From Asterias amurensis (taxonomy: Eukaryota > Echinodermata > Asteroidea > Forcipulatida > Asteriidae), in NCBI RefSeq assembly GCF_032118995.1, contig NC_092662.1, forward strand, positions 2,418,001 to 2,482,000: DNA of 64,000 nt, in the 5' to 3' direction. The notes under the pieces were generated by a model, which was not told where the DNA came from, did not search any database, and saw only the letters and a list, made by a program, of their open reading frames with translations. Below, piece after piece: positions 12,793-24,253 of this stretch. Numbering within the stretch: position 1 is the first letter of the stretch; each line of letters opens with the position of its first letter. Position numbers and translations under genes: made by a program.

Positions 12793-13179
12793 TTAAAGGC
12801 AGTGGACACTATTGGTAATTGTCAAAGACTAGCCTTCACAGTTGGTGTATCTCAACATATGCATAAAATAACAAACCTGTGAAAATTTGAGCTCAATCGG
12901 TCATCGAACTTGCGAGATAATAATGAAAGAAAAAAACACCCTTGTCACACGAAGTTGTGTGCATTTAGATGGTTGATTTCGAGACCTCAAGTTCTAAACC
13001 TGAGGTCTCGAAATCAAAATCGTTGAAAATTACTTTTTTCTCGAAAACTATGACACTTCAGAGAGAGCCGTTTCTCACAATGTTTTATACCATCAACCTC
13101 TCCCCATTACTCGTCACCAAGAAAGGTTTTATGCTAATAAATATTTTGAGTAATTACCAATAGTGTCCCCTGCCTTTAA
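12793..13179. mobile_element. TTAA foldback element, family 2
   Basis: Both TTAA ends and the AGGCAGTGGACAC terminal repeat are intact. Located between copies A and B. Confidence 0.8.
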
Positions 13180-13700
13180 CCTCCAGGCATTTATTTCAGT
13201 ATATAGTGCGAAACTGCAACTGTCATAAATATACAAAAAAAAATCGGCTAAATGACACAAGAATTTTGAAATCGAATGGAAAACTCCTGCTTATGTTACA
13301 ATTACCTGTTCAAGTTTGTTGCGTTTGAGAAAGACTCTGCAAGGGTCGAAACGTCAAGGAAATTATCAATTTTATGCATACAAACAGGTCATTTTGGTTG
13401 GTAAATGGATTGTAACAGCTAGTTTTATTATCTAATGTATATATATTAAGTTTTATAAAAGTGTGACAAGTTCGTTGGAACGTTAATGAGATGAATGAAA
13501 AACTTAAATCCACTTAAAATCCATTCATTTACATATTTGTCAATCGGTTCCTCTGGTCCTTGTTTGTCAACTACCCCTGTCGATCTGACAAGTTTACCTG
13601 TGAAAAATACTCAGACGCCACTTCAACTCCTAAAACAAATTAATTGAAAGTTTTAACTTAATTTACACTTCTAAATGCACGCTGGGATTACGAAAATATT

Positions 13701-13889
13701 TAAGGCTGAGTCACAGTGCAGCAATAACGAACACGATAACGATCACACAAGAGAACGCATTCTATTGGCTAAATTGCTCCACGCAGAATACGCCCATCCC
13801 ACGATTATTCAGCCAATCAAGGGCGTGCATTTCTAACGGTTTCGTTTTCGCTCTCGTCATCCATCGGGGCCTGTGTGACCGGGCCTTTA
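13701..13889. mobile_element. Small inverted-repeat element in the copy B promoter
   Basis: Starts TAAGGCTGAGTCACAGTG and ends CTGTGTGACCGGGCCTTTA, an imperfect inverted repeat about 190 bp apart. In copy C the flanks (GGGATTACGAAAA and GATACAATG) are separated by only about a dozen bases. The insertion is therefore specific to copy B and lies within about 110-300 bp of its start codon. Confidence 0.6.
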
Positions 13890-13996
13890 CAGATACAATG
13901 TTTATTCATAAATTGTTCAAACTGTCAGCAAATAAAAGACCGCGTTGCCATCACCCAGTCTTCATTAGGAGAAAGGAGCGGCTGAAGATAACGACA
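13890..13996 (+). promoter_or_regulatory. Proximal promoter and 5' UTR of astacin copy B
   Basis: Same conserved block as upstream of copy C, with the TATA-like AAATAAAAG near 13930. In copy B an inverted-repeat element (13701-13889) sits directly upstream and separates this block from sequence that is adjacent to it in copy C. Confidence 0.4.
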
Positions 13997-14078
13997 ATGA
14001 AGAACCTACTGATCAACCTGTTGCTTGTTGGGCATGCCCTTGCAGGATTCAACAATAGTGAGTCTGGGGTAAGTCAAG

Positions 14079-14312
14079 TATCTACTAGACTTGTGGACAA
14101 GTCGTTAATGGTCCTACGTGGTGAGACAGTCGAGCTATCACTGCTCTCGCGCGAACTGCTGGTTGTTGACTTCTACTCCCCATTATGGGAGTAGAAGTCG
14201 GGCAGCGCGCAGTAGTCGCGCAACCAGCAGTTTGCGTGGAGAGCACCGCTGCAACCCGATCCTCTCACCGCGTGGGACCATAAACTTGCATGTCCACAAG
14301 TCTAAGTATCTA
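14079..14312. mobile_element. Foldback sequence in intron 1 of copy B
   Basis: Arms TCTACTAGACTTGTGGACAA and ATGTCCACAAGTCTAAGTAT fold back on a GACTTCTACTCCCCATTATG stem near 14168-14197. The same hairpin is in copy C. Confidence 0.65.
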
Positions 14313-15242
14313 CTTACTCGCAATGCTGCCCCCCCCCCCCAAAAAAAAGGGGTCTATTCGTAAGTGTCAAAGACCAGTACTTGAAAATTTTGACTCGGTT
14401 GGTCCTCGAAGTTGCGAGAGAAAAATGAAAGAAAAAAAAAACACTAGTCGGACAAGTCTTATGCTTTATGCCTTGAATTCGACCTCAGCTGAGATCTAGA
14501 ATTTAATTCAGTGAGGAATTACATCTTGCTCAAAAACCACGTGTCCAGTGTCTTTAAATCAAGGAGGTAGGATTAGTTAAACGTGCAAAAGGTCCCGACA
14601 GGTCATAAATTTGTTTCTTTATCAAGTATAGACTAGATAGAATCAAAAGAATGATAGTATGCCGAGCCATTTAAAAGTGTTCACAAAATTACCCCAAATC
14701 ATTAGTAAACTTCAAACGTTTATCAAAACGCTCTTTAACGAAATCGCTCTGCCGCGTTGGCTACTCCTAGGTTTCGTCAGCCTGTGTGTGAGAGTCCTGC
14801 GTTATATGAAAGTAATTGAATGGTTTTAGCTGACCCCTCAGTCATCGTTTCGAAAAGGTACCAAAAGAATTTGCTTTTGAAACCCCAGGTACGGGAAGAC
14901 TACAGCAGCGCAATTGTTGCGCTCCTGAGCGGGAAAGACGAAGAGTCTTCCATTGCAGAGATGACGCCCTCCCCAGGGTGTGTTGAGGGTGACATACTGC
15001 TCACAGCGGAACAGAAAGATGTCTACTACGCCATGAGGGACGTCACAGCTGAGAACAGAGATCAAGTACGGCTTATGGCAATAGAAGCCTTCGCTCCATG
15101 GCCAAACAAGCACCTCGTTTATCGGTTTGACGCGTCACTTGGTGAGTTGGTCTTTATTCCAGTTGCGTAATTTGGACCCAATATCTCAGAGATGCTTTTA
15201 GCACAAGAAGTTGCGAACCACGGCAACATTATGCTTACAATA

Positions 15243-15512
15243 TTAAAGGAACACGTTGCCTTGGATCGGACGAGTTGGTCTATAAAAAGCGTTTGTAACC
15301 GTTTTTTATAAAATGCATATGGTTGGAAAGATGTTTTAAAAGTAGAATACAATGATCCACACAAATTTGCCTCGAAATTGCGTGGTTTTCCTTTTACTGT
15401 GCGAACTAACACGGTCGGCCATTTATGGGAGTCAAAAGTTTGACTCCCATAAATGGCCGACCGTGTTAGTCGACAAGGTAAAAGGAAACCACGCAATTTA
15501 AAGGCATGTAAC
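15243..15512. mobile_element. TTAA foldback element, family 1, truncated at its 3' side
   Basis: The left arm is complete from TTAA at 15243 and the central hairpin is near 15415-15460. Only the first part of the right arm remains, ending around 15500-15512. The element sits inside an older GGGCCCAATTTC-type repeat, and the truncation coincides with loss of an astacin exon in copy B. Confidence 0.75.
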
Positions 15513-15799
15513 ATCATCAAGAACCAGGCCTTGTTGGGATTAAACTTATAGTTGAAAACCTCTTCACCACACATTGATTCCCTTATTATATATATTTTAC
15601 GTATATCCTCAATTGTTGTAATAGTTTTTATCGTTATATTTTGTAGGTGTCGCAGCACTATAGGATACACCCGATCTGGAAATATGAATCTTGAAACAGG
15701 CAAATGTATTACGGTATGCTTAACATTTTTGTTACAATACCCTTTAACAATTTTGAGATTGCTAACAGATATCTTCTTCAAGAAATCAAGTCAAATCGC

Positions 15800-16060
15800 A
15801 CCTGGGGGGGGGGGGGGGCAGATCTTTTTCTATTGCGGCACCATGTATCTGGAATCAACTACCTCTTCACATCAAAACATCCACTTCCATTCACTCTTTC
15901 AAAACATCTCTCAAAACACACCTCATGTCTATAGATCCGTTCTTTTGTACTTAATCTGTTTTTTTTTGTTATTTTTGTTTGAATTTTCTCTGTAATGCGC
16001 CCTGAGCACTTTTGTGGATTTGTGCGCTCTTTAAGACCTCGTTATTATTATTATTATTGT
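15800..16060 (+). mobile_element. 3' end of a LINE retrotransposon in copy B
   Basis: One frame reads SIAAPCIWNQLPLHIKTS then SFKTSLKTHL, the usual C-terminus of a reverse transcriptase ORF. GCGCCCTGAGCAC and GTTATTATTATTATT at the end match a LINE 3' tail of short repeats. Confidence 0.6.
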
Positions 16061-16854
16061 TATTTTGTGGACCATTGTCAAGGTCAATGTGAATTCAATG
16101 AACACAATGAAGCCTAATTTGGGCGAGATTTGATATAAAACAAAAAGAGATGTTGTGTTTTAAATGGAAATGGAGCGAACCTCATGGTTCTGGGAGTAGA
16201 GCTTTACGTTTTTATAGCCCCATAAACATTGCAGGAAAATATTGAATTTTGAAGCGCCTTGAACGTCGTGACGGATACTATGAGCACTGTTTTACAAGAA
16301 GCCGCCATAATATTATTTACAAAAATTATTCCGAAATGCAATTTTAAACACGGTAACACCACCCTTTCAGCTTGGTGTTGTAGTCCATGAGATCGGCCAC
16401 GCCCTTGGGCGTTTCCACGAGCATACACGAAGTGATCGAGATGACTATGTCAAAATAAATGAGACCAGCATCCTTGATAACTTTGAACACAACTTCAAGA
16501 AGGTTGAAACACCGCTACTTTCCCCGTATGACATTCAGTCAATCATGCACTATTCTGGCCGGGTAAGTATTTTACACAAATTTTATTTTTGTTTCTGTGT
16601 TATTTCTACACAACGCTATAAATTTAGTTCAGTGAGTCGGGACGCATACAGGATGCGTGTAAATTCTGACTCGGTAGTGTATGTCTGGCCTACATTACCT
16701 TAAAAGCTTGCTTTCACAAAGCAATATAATGCATTGTAAGACTAATTGCCAGTATCACCATAGTGGTTTGTATTGTGACATCACACTTTACTTAGCAACT
16801 GCGATTGATTTGCAGTTAAGATCAATCTTAGCTCTTAGTGAAATCGGCCCCAGA

Positions 16855-17214
16855 ACTAAGAGTAATACTCAAAATAATTGTTAGCATGAAAACTTGGTGA
16901 CGAGCAATGGATAGCTGTTGATAGTATAAAACATTGTGGGAAACTGCTCCTTCTGAAAAAAACAAAAACCCGTAGTTTTTGAGAAAGCAGTTTATTTCTC
17001 ACTAAAATATTTGAATCGAGTTCGAGACCTCGCGGCTGAGGTCTCGAATTCAAGCATCTGACACAGTTTGTGCGACATGGGTGTTCTTTCTTCCATTACT
17101 CGCTCATAACTTCGACGACCAATCCACCGGTTTGTTATTTTATGCATATGTTGAGATACACCAACTGTGAAGGCTAGTCTTTGACAATTACCAATAGTGA
17201 CCAGTGCCCTTAAA
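16855..17214. mobile_element. TTAA foldback element, family 2, diverged
   Basis: Shows TACTCAAAATAATTGTTAGC on the left and ACCAATAGTGACCAGTGCCC with TTAA on the right, plus the central GAGACCTC palindrome. Located in a copy B intron just before the Mutator-like element. Confidence 0.65.
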
Positions 17215-17245
17215 CTGGGGACTACATAACTTATAAGGTGATGTT

Positions 17246-19745
17246 AGTCTTGGTTCCAAGACCATTGGTGTTGCGCGGTCACACACAACCAACGTTCCGA
17301 TTATGCACGGCAAAAACTGTCCACGCTTGTAATGAACGAACGCTAGCGGGCGCTGTTTCTCTGATTTACGGATCTCACCATGTCCTGTGCTCACCATGGT
17401 CTTGGATATTTGCAAATTGAAGGCGTGGCCAGACTATGTAAATTACTTTTAATGCATGCAATATTCATATCATGTGACGAATTGAAGATGACTATTCAAA
17501 CTAGATCGAGTCAAAGGTCAATATGATCGGCGGTCTATTTTTAATAATCTTTGCTCAAAGAGTGATTCCGTGGTCATTATAGGCCTATTAAAAGGAAAAC
17601 AGTGAAATTTTAAGTATAGGTACCTATTCAGATTATGGATACGTGACGATTTGAAATCGTAAATAATGGTCAAAAATCGAACGTAAAATTAGCATTCAGA
17701 GAGTCCGTGTATCGGACGCTGTATGGCCCCACGGCGTGGAGCAATCCGAACATGAAATAAGCCTTGTGGAATATCACGTACCGCCCATGCCGTGTCTCGT
17801 GGGGTTGAAGGTGTTAAATCCCAGGCGCTATGAACTCCCAGCTTGCGGGTGTCGAATCCGTTGTTTCTTATGATCGCAACGTTCCAATATGCTCCATTTT
17901 AATTCATGGCCCCTAATTTCTTTTTGTTATGAGTTTTCAGGTAATTTTGATGATGTCAAAACCTAGGAATATCGCATATTGTTATATTGACAGTATTATT
18001 GTGTGAGTAGCTTAAAAAAATTATGAGAATTTTTTATAAAAGGTTTAAATAAAAATAATGCTAAAACAAAATTCCCTCAAAGCATAATTTTGTCAAACAA
18101 AGTATTATTTTTTTAATTCTGTGAATGAAGAGTTATTTTTGAGGTAATGATTAAACTGGGCAACTAGTGGAATTTAATGACACGACTATTCGCCTCAAAT
18201 AACTGGGAGTTGAATAGCAGTAGTCGCCGCTGGACAAGCAATCAAAACTCGAAATTTCTCATGAGTTATTCCAAAAGATATTGTTACGACTACATTCCCA
18301 AAAAATGTTATTTGGTTACGTTCCAAGCTACGCAGCTACTCGGCTACGTTTACGTTCCAAGATACGCTTAGGTCTACGTTCCTTCAAGTTACACTATAAT
18401 ATCAAAAGGTATGTTTTCAAGCCCGAGTCAAGCTACGCTTACGTTTACGTTCCAAGATACGCTTAGGTCTACGTTCCTTCAAGTTACACTATAATATCAA
18501 AAAGTACGCTTCCAAACCCGAGTCAAGCTATGCCTACGTTCAAAGATACGCAGCTGCGTTTATGTTCCAAGATGCTACGCTTCAGTCCAAGATATGCTTA
18601 CGTTCCAAAAGATGTCAACGTTCCAAGCTACACAGCTACTCAGCTGCGCTTACAGATCTGCTTACGTTCCTTCAAGTTACGCCATAATATCAAAAGGTAC
18701 GCTTTCAATCCCATGTCAAGTTACGCTTACGTTCCAAGATACGCAGCTATGAATTATGTTCCAAGATATGCTTACGCTCCACCAAAAGATACTGTTACGT
18801 TCCAAGCTACGCAGCTACTCAGCTACGCTTATACACTCCAAGATACTAATAGGTTACGCTACAATATCAAAAAGTACGCTTTCAATCCCAAGTCAAGCTA
18901 CGCTTACGTTCCAAGATATGCAGCTACGGTTACGTTTCAAAATACGTTCTCACAAAGATGCTTTTGAATCCCTCAAGATTTCCTTCCCCCAAGATTAAAA
19001 AACTTTCACTGTGAATAACACTACAGGGCCCACCAGTTAATATCTGTTTGGCAGAAAATACTGTACACAATTTCTTTACTATCCAAAAATTTACTTGGGC
19101 ACTACAAAATTTCAAATTTAATTAAAAATTGGCTGGCAACCAGTTTCTGCTAAGCAATACTATTTTGTGCTAACTATAAGCAAATTGTTTAGCCAATACA
19201 GGCTTCATCAGTGTGGGCCCTGGCACGTCGGGAGCATAACGCCACGATCGCATTTCAAGCTGCATATCATGGCAATGCAGGTGTCTGGATCTGGACATTA
19301 TACACAGAAATGTTTGTGCTGGTACCACAAACCTTTCTTTATCGTATTTCCACCCTGTGTCAAAGTTTCAAATCCTACTGATCTGGACATTATTATACTC
19401 CGATAAAAACATATATACCCACACACAGAGTAAAGCAAAAGTCATGCAATGGAATTACTGCATGCATTGTACACTACATGCACAACACTGATGAATTATT
19501 CATGAGCCAACCGCAACGCAGCCTCTGATTGGCTCCACCGGAAAGTCGGGGGAGATTTGCCGAAAAACAATAAAAAAGTTAAGACCCGTCGTTGCAAATA
19601 TTCAAGACCATGGTGAGATCTAAATCAGAGAAACAGAGCGCCCGCTAGCGTTCGTTCATTACAAGCGTGGACAGTTTTTGCCGTGCATAATCGGAACGTT
19701 GGTTGTGTGTGACCGCGCAACACCAATGGTCTTGGGACCAAGACT
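17246..19745. mobile_element. Mutator-like (MULE-type) non-autonomous element, 2.5 kb
   Basis: The ends begin AGTCTTGGTTCCAAGACC and end GGTCTTGGGACCAAGACT. They form inverted repeats of about 175 bp that are almost identical apart from a 16-base insertion in the left arm. The 11-bp AAGGTGATGTT stands on both sides (17235-17245 and 19746-19756) and occurs once at the matching place in copy C (about 31980). Long terminal inverted repeats with a 9-11 bp target duplication are typical of Mutator-like elements. The interior has no transposase ORF; it holds a tandem array (18290-18965). The element sits in the intron between the catalytic exons 16371-16562 and 19908-20037 of copy B. Confidence 0.8.
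18290..18965. repeat. Degenerate tandem array inside the Mutator-like element
   Basis: Short words such as ACGTTCCAAGATACGC and AGCTACGCAGCTAC recur many times, organised in longer units of roughly 100 bases that include CAAGTTACACTATAATATC. Open reading through the array in several frames comes from the repeat lacking stop codons, not from a gene. Confidence 0.8.
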
Positions 19746-20085
19746 AAGGTGATGTTTGAAACAGCACCATTGTGTAAATCTGAAAATTGTGTTTTTTTCT
19801 GAATAGAAAAGAATCGTTGGTTGACTACTGTTTTCTCATGTATTTTCTTGAGTAGTTTTAAACAACTCTAATATCTTAATATTTCTGTTATTTCTTCCTA
19901 TTGAAAGACCTTCGCAAACGATAACGGGTTCCCAACGATTGTTCCGCTCGATAAAACGGTGAAAGGCAAGATGGGTAAACAGGGAAAAATGTCTCGTCTA
20001 GACATATTCAACGTAAACGCTATCTACGGTTTAGATGGTATGTAAAGTATTTATGTGCTATGGCCGTAAACAGTCGCCTGAAAGA

Positions 20086-20212
20086 GAAACTTTGGAACGC
20101 TAGGTGGCAGCAGACTTCAGGTAAATTGCCCTTTGCTAACGTGGTCTGAGTATGCGCACATTACAGAGAACAAAGGATTTCACCTGGTAAGTCTGCTGCC
20201 AGCACCTACATT
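20086..20212. mobile_element. GGTGGCAGCAGACTT palindromic element, copy B
   Basis: CGCTAGGTGGCAGCAGACTT to AAGTCTGCTGCCAGCACC. It lies in the same intron as the equivalents at 5694 and 32316, so its insertion predates the gene duplications. Confidence 0.65.
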
Positions 20213-21237
20213 CACATGCCTTTCTGACAGGCGAGATACTACCACACACTGCTCATAAAAGGATGAGAAATTAACCACTATTTGGTATCATAATTTCAAC
20301 ATTGAAATAACAGCTGTCCATGCCTACTGTGTGGTGGACATTACTATTAACAGGACAATCCTGTTTTTCAATACTGTGGATATGCGTGTGTGGACATGTC
20401 CAAGTCCACATGTGGTTTCAACTCTCTACACTATATGTGGACATATTTTGTTATCACTTCCACACTTCGTACGCAGCGTCACAAACACTCTCTTTGTATA
20501 TACTTCTTTGTTATGATACAAGAGAAATCATGTTCTTCAGCACTATAAAAACCACTAGTGAAACCTGGCCGTGCGTGGGATGTGAAAGTCCACACAGTGT
20601 TTCAAGTCCTTAGGATCTCTTTTGTTACCAGATCCAGACTTCGTTCTAAACGCTTGACCCCACCCCACCGAACCCCACCCACGCCCCAGTATCCTGTACC
20701 CCCCCATCATACTAAAATCCCGGGCATATCGCAATGGGCTCCCACATCACGCCTCCCTCCCCCCCCCTCCCCCACCTTTCAACTGGCTCTCATTGCGCGG
20801 TCTTCTGCAATCAACTAAACATTGAGCGGGGGGTTGAGGGGGAACGTGGAACGTTTATTGTCAGGGAAAAGTGTACAGGGAATATTTAATTTGCGAAATG
20901 CAAACGTATGGCCAAAGCTGTTTGGCCAAGATTGTTGAGGTATTTCCCATTCTTTTGGTTGATCATGATACAGTCGCGTGTCCCGACGACCTTTGGGATC
21001 GGTGTACGCGTGGTGGAGTTCCCAACAAGCATTGTACATGCAACTGCCTGCCAGAATTTGAAGGCCCTTACTGTGAACTCGTCGTTACTCAACAAACAGG
21101 TACAAAGAAGCAACTCCCTATTTCTGTTATATATATATATGTATTCTTTCGTAGTTTTGTATCTTTATTTGTGCGCATCTTTTTAATTTAATATTCTGCT
21201 GATCAGAAATACCAGAGTTTGAATTCGGTGCTCTTAA

Positions 21238-21573
21238 CCGGCAGTGGACACTATTGGTAATTACTCAAAATAATTATTAGCCTAAAACCTTACTTGGTAA
21301 CGAGTAATGGGGATCAGTTGGTACTATAAAACATTGTGAGAAACGGCTCCCTCTGAAGTAACGTAGTTTTCGAGAAAGAAGTAATTTTCCATAAAATTAA
21401 ATTTGATTTTGAGACCTCAGATTTAGAATTTGAGGTCTCGAAATCAAGCATCTGAAAGCACACAAATTCATCTGAAACGGGTGTTTTCGCAACTTCGACG
21501 ACCATTTAAGCTCAAATTTTCACAGGTTTGTTATTTTAAGCATGTTGAGATACACCTAGTGTCCAGTGTCTTT
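21238..21573. mobile_element. Family 2 foldback element
   Basis: Left end GGCAGTGGACACTATTGG is clear and the right end TAGTGTCCAGTGTCTTTC is diverged. Located in the intron after the EGF exon of copy B. Confidence 0.65.
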
Positions 21574-21678
21574 CAAGCTCTATGAAATTGGGCCCATATC
21601 ATAACAAAAAGGAAAGTTTCGTCACCGCGAGTTCATCAGTCAATGAGTTCATCCAATGATATCATTGTATAATATGTT

Positions 21679-22032
21679 AGCCCACCTTGTCTTGTTGAGC
21701 TGTAAATGGCTCCGCTTTTAACATCGGTCTCATCGCTGTCGTACACGTTGTTTTAAACCAACTTTCAAATCATCACATCTGGACAAAGTCATCATTTAGT
21801 AAGCCCTGTTATGTGTTATAGTAATTCCACAGATGTAAGGAATAAAATGAGGTATGTTGGAATAGTGTAGCACTTTTTTAAATGGGTGAAATTTGCAATC
21901 AAACTACCACGCATTTTGCGACCTTTGAAAACTTAGCGTTTTTGTAGACATGTATCGAAGGTGGGCTGTAATGGCGACAGTGATGAGACCGATGTTAAAA
22001 GCGGAGCCATTTAAAGCTCAACAAGGTGGGCT
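21679..22032. mobile_element. Inverted-repeat element TAGCCCACCTTG in copy B
   Basis: About 60-bp inverted ends (AGCCCACCTTGTCTTGTTG ... CAACAAGGTGGGCT) enclose about 230 bases. In copies A and C the flanking sequence ATATCATTGTGAATGTAAG is continuous, which marks an insertion; the target duplication is not clear. Confidence 0.65.
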
Positions 22033-22362
22033 ATGTATATGTAAGACCAGTGCCTGTAGTTACAGGGGACCAGTCTAATGGTGATCATACGTATACATGG
22101 TGCGTGAATTATCTCTTATTTTCGTTGACCCCCTTAGAATGTAGCGGCTACTATCAGCTGGAAGGACCAGGGCTTATTTCATCACCAGGTTACCCTGAAA
22201 AATACCCCAGCAACGCCAGATGCAGTTACATCATCGAGGTAAGACTAACAAATAGTAAGGCAAACAAATGGTGACTGTCCCTATATCAAAGGCTGATCAT
22301 CATTCATTGTGCGAAAGAGGAACCAGACTATTTTTCCTTCTGGCCTCGGTTTTGATTACATT

Positions 22363-22590
22363 GGGTGCGTTCGTTTAGCTTCCCAGGGTCATCCCGGTCT
22401 GCCCCGGTGCGTTCGAATAGCTTTTGACGTCATTCCAGGGCCTCACCCCGGTCAGCCCCCAGTGCCCTGCTTGTGGAGTGGGTCATTTGGGGGCTGGCCC
22501 CAGGTAAACGACGTCACTACGAGAGCGGTGAGTGGTCGTTCGTTTAGCTCTTGTCAGGGGCTCACACAGGGAAGCTAAACGAACGCACCC
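22363..22590. mobile_element. Terminal-inverted-repeat element GGGTGCGTTCGTTTAGC
   Basis: Ends GGGTGCGTTCGTTTAGCTTC and GAAGCTAAACGAACGCACCC; about 228 bp, relatively GC-rich, without coding capacity. Copy C has uninterrupted sequence (GATTACATTGATTTGAATTA) at this point. Confidence 0.75.
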
Positions 22591-22905
22591 TAAGGTTTGA
22601 ATTATCTAAACCGTATTACTTCCATGGAAAGTATTAAAAACAAAAAAAACAAAAAACAGTTAAGTTTGTATTTGAGCATTTACCAATACCACACCTAAAG
22701 GGATATTGTTTTTAAAATGATAATTGTAAAAAAATGTATTGAATGATAATTGTAAATATGTATTGAGAGGGTTTCCACGATGACAAATACGTGAACGCCC
22801 TGTAGGAGAGCAGCTACTAAAGCTGGACAGTTCTTTTCAGAACTGAGAAGTCTTCCGAATTCCGAAAATCTACTCCGCGGTTGTAGTTTGCAAGCCAGAA
22901 TCTAT

Positions 22906-23269
22906 TTAAAGGGTGTAGGCCTATGTACTTTTTGTAGGACAAAAAACACAATGTCCACAGATTTACACTAAACTTACACAGTTTGAAGATAATGATAGTA
23001 GAAAGCTTCCCTGAAAATATTACATGCTGAAATGCAGTAGTTTTTTTGAGTAATGAGTAAAACAATGTCATGAAAATAATTTTGGTCTCATAGGACCAAA
23101 ACTATTTTAAGCATTTACAAGCGTATTTTCATTACATTCTCATTTCTCAAAAACTACAGTACCTCAGTAAGTAAGATTTGAAGGGAAGCTTTCTACTATC
23201 ATCATCTTCAAACTCTGGTTTAATGTAAATCTATGGCCATTTTGAAAAAAAAAGTACCCAAATCCTTAA
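22906..23269. mobile_element. TTAA foldback element, family 3
   Basis: Second copy of the 10242 element, with the same TTAAAGGGTGTA and AATCCTTAA ends. Inserted in the CUB intron of copy B; copy C has no counterpart there. Confidence 0.8.
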
Positions 23270-23528
23270 AAAAAAGCATTATCAACCCAGCAAGTAGATA
23301 TAATATACACAACGGTTTCTACTGAACTTGATTTGTTTCATTTTACGAATTTATTCCCAACCGTTTTTTTTGTCTTTGTTCATAGTGTGCAGCGGACGAG
23401 GTCGTCCAACTGGACTATCAAGTATTCAACATAGAGGGCTACGGCTGCTCCTATGATAACATTAAGATGATGATAGGCAATTTGACGATGGCGAATTACT
23501 ATGACAGGTAAGTATCCTCCATAATAAT

Positions 23529-23749
23529 GGGTGCGTTCGTTTAGCTTCCCTGGGTCATCCCTGGTCTGCCCCGGCTGGTTCTAATAGCTTTTGACGTCAT
23601 TCCAGGGGCTCACCCAGGTCAGCCCCCAATGCCCTGCCTTGTGGAGTGGGTCACTTGGGGCTGGCTCCAGGTAAACGACGTAACCACGAGAGCGGTGAGT
23701 GGTCGTGAACACCGCGGGGTAGACCCAGGGAAGCTAAACGAACGCACCC
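23529..23749. mobile_element. Terminal-inverted-repeat element GGGTGCGTTCGTTTAGC, second copy
   Basis: Same ends as the element at 22363, about 221 bp. Located directly behind the CUB exon ending at 23507 in copy B; absent from copies A and C. Confidence 0.75.
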
Positions 23750-23999
23750 ATAAAATGAAGTCACAACACCCAAACAGCGCCCTCATTGTGGTAGTTATTG
23801 GCCCCCAGCACTGGCGACCAACGCAAGGGGAAGTTTCACGTGCATTCGAGCTTCCAGTACCAAGTTGGTCCCACTACTTTTGATCTAACAGTTGGGATAC
23901 GCTGAGCTAACGATGGATTTTTGAATTTTAAGCATAATATACAAAGCGTATTCATAACGAGTTGGATGTATACAAACCGTAATAGTAACATATAGCAGA

Positions 24000-24253
24000 T
24001 TAAAGGCACTGGACACTATTGGTAATTACTCAAATTGTTAGCATACACACTTGAATTCAAGCATCTGAAAGCACACAAAAATTAACTTCGGACGACAAAG
24101 GGTGTTTTTTCTTCTATTACTATCTCGCCACTTCGACGACCAAATTGAGTTCATGGTTCAAGATTTCACAGGTTTGTTATTTAATACATGTGTTGAGATA
24201 CACCAAGCGAGAAGACTGGTCTTTGAGAATTGCCAAAGGTGCCCAGTGCTTTT
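24000..24253. mobile_element. Family 2 foldback element, internally deleted
   Basis: Starts TTAAAGGCACTGGACACTAT and ends GGTGCCCAGTGCTTTTA. It is about 130 bp shorter than full copies because the middle is missing. Located in the last intron of copy B. Confidence 0.65.

Noticed and set aside
14058..14063. Alternative donor GTGAGT inside the signal-peptide exon of copy B (and copy C)
   Set aside because: It would leave phase 1, whereas the next exon begins in phase 0; the GTAAGT donor ten bases later fits.
15119..15781. 220-codon reverse-strand open frame
   Set aside because: Runs through the truncated family 1 foldback element and the antisense of astacin exons; no domain, and similar short frames occur at the other copies of that element.
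18530..18967. 145-codon open frame with repeated YAYVPRYA
   Set aside because: Produced by the tandem array in the Mutator-like element; several frames are open and there is no start context or splice partner.
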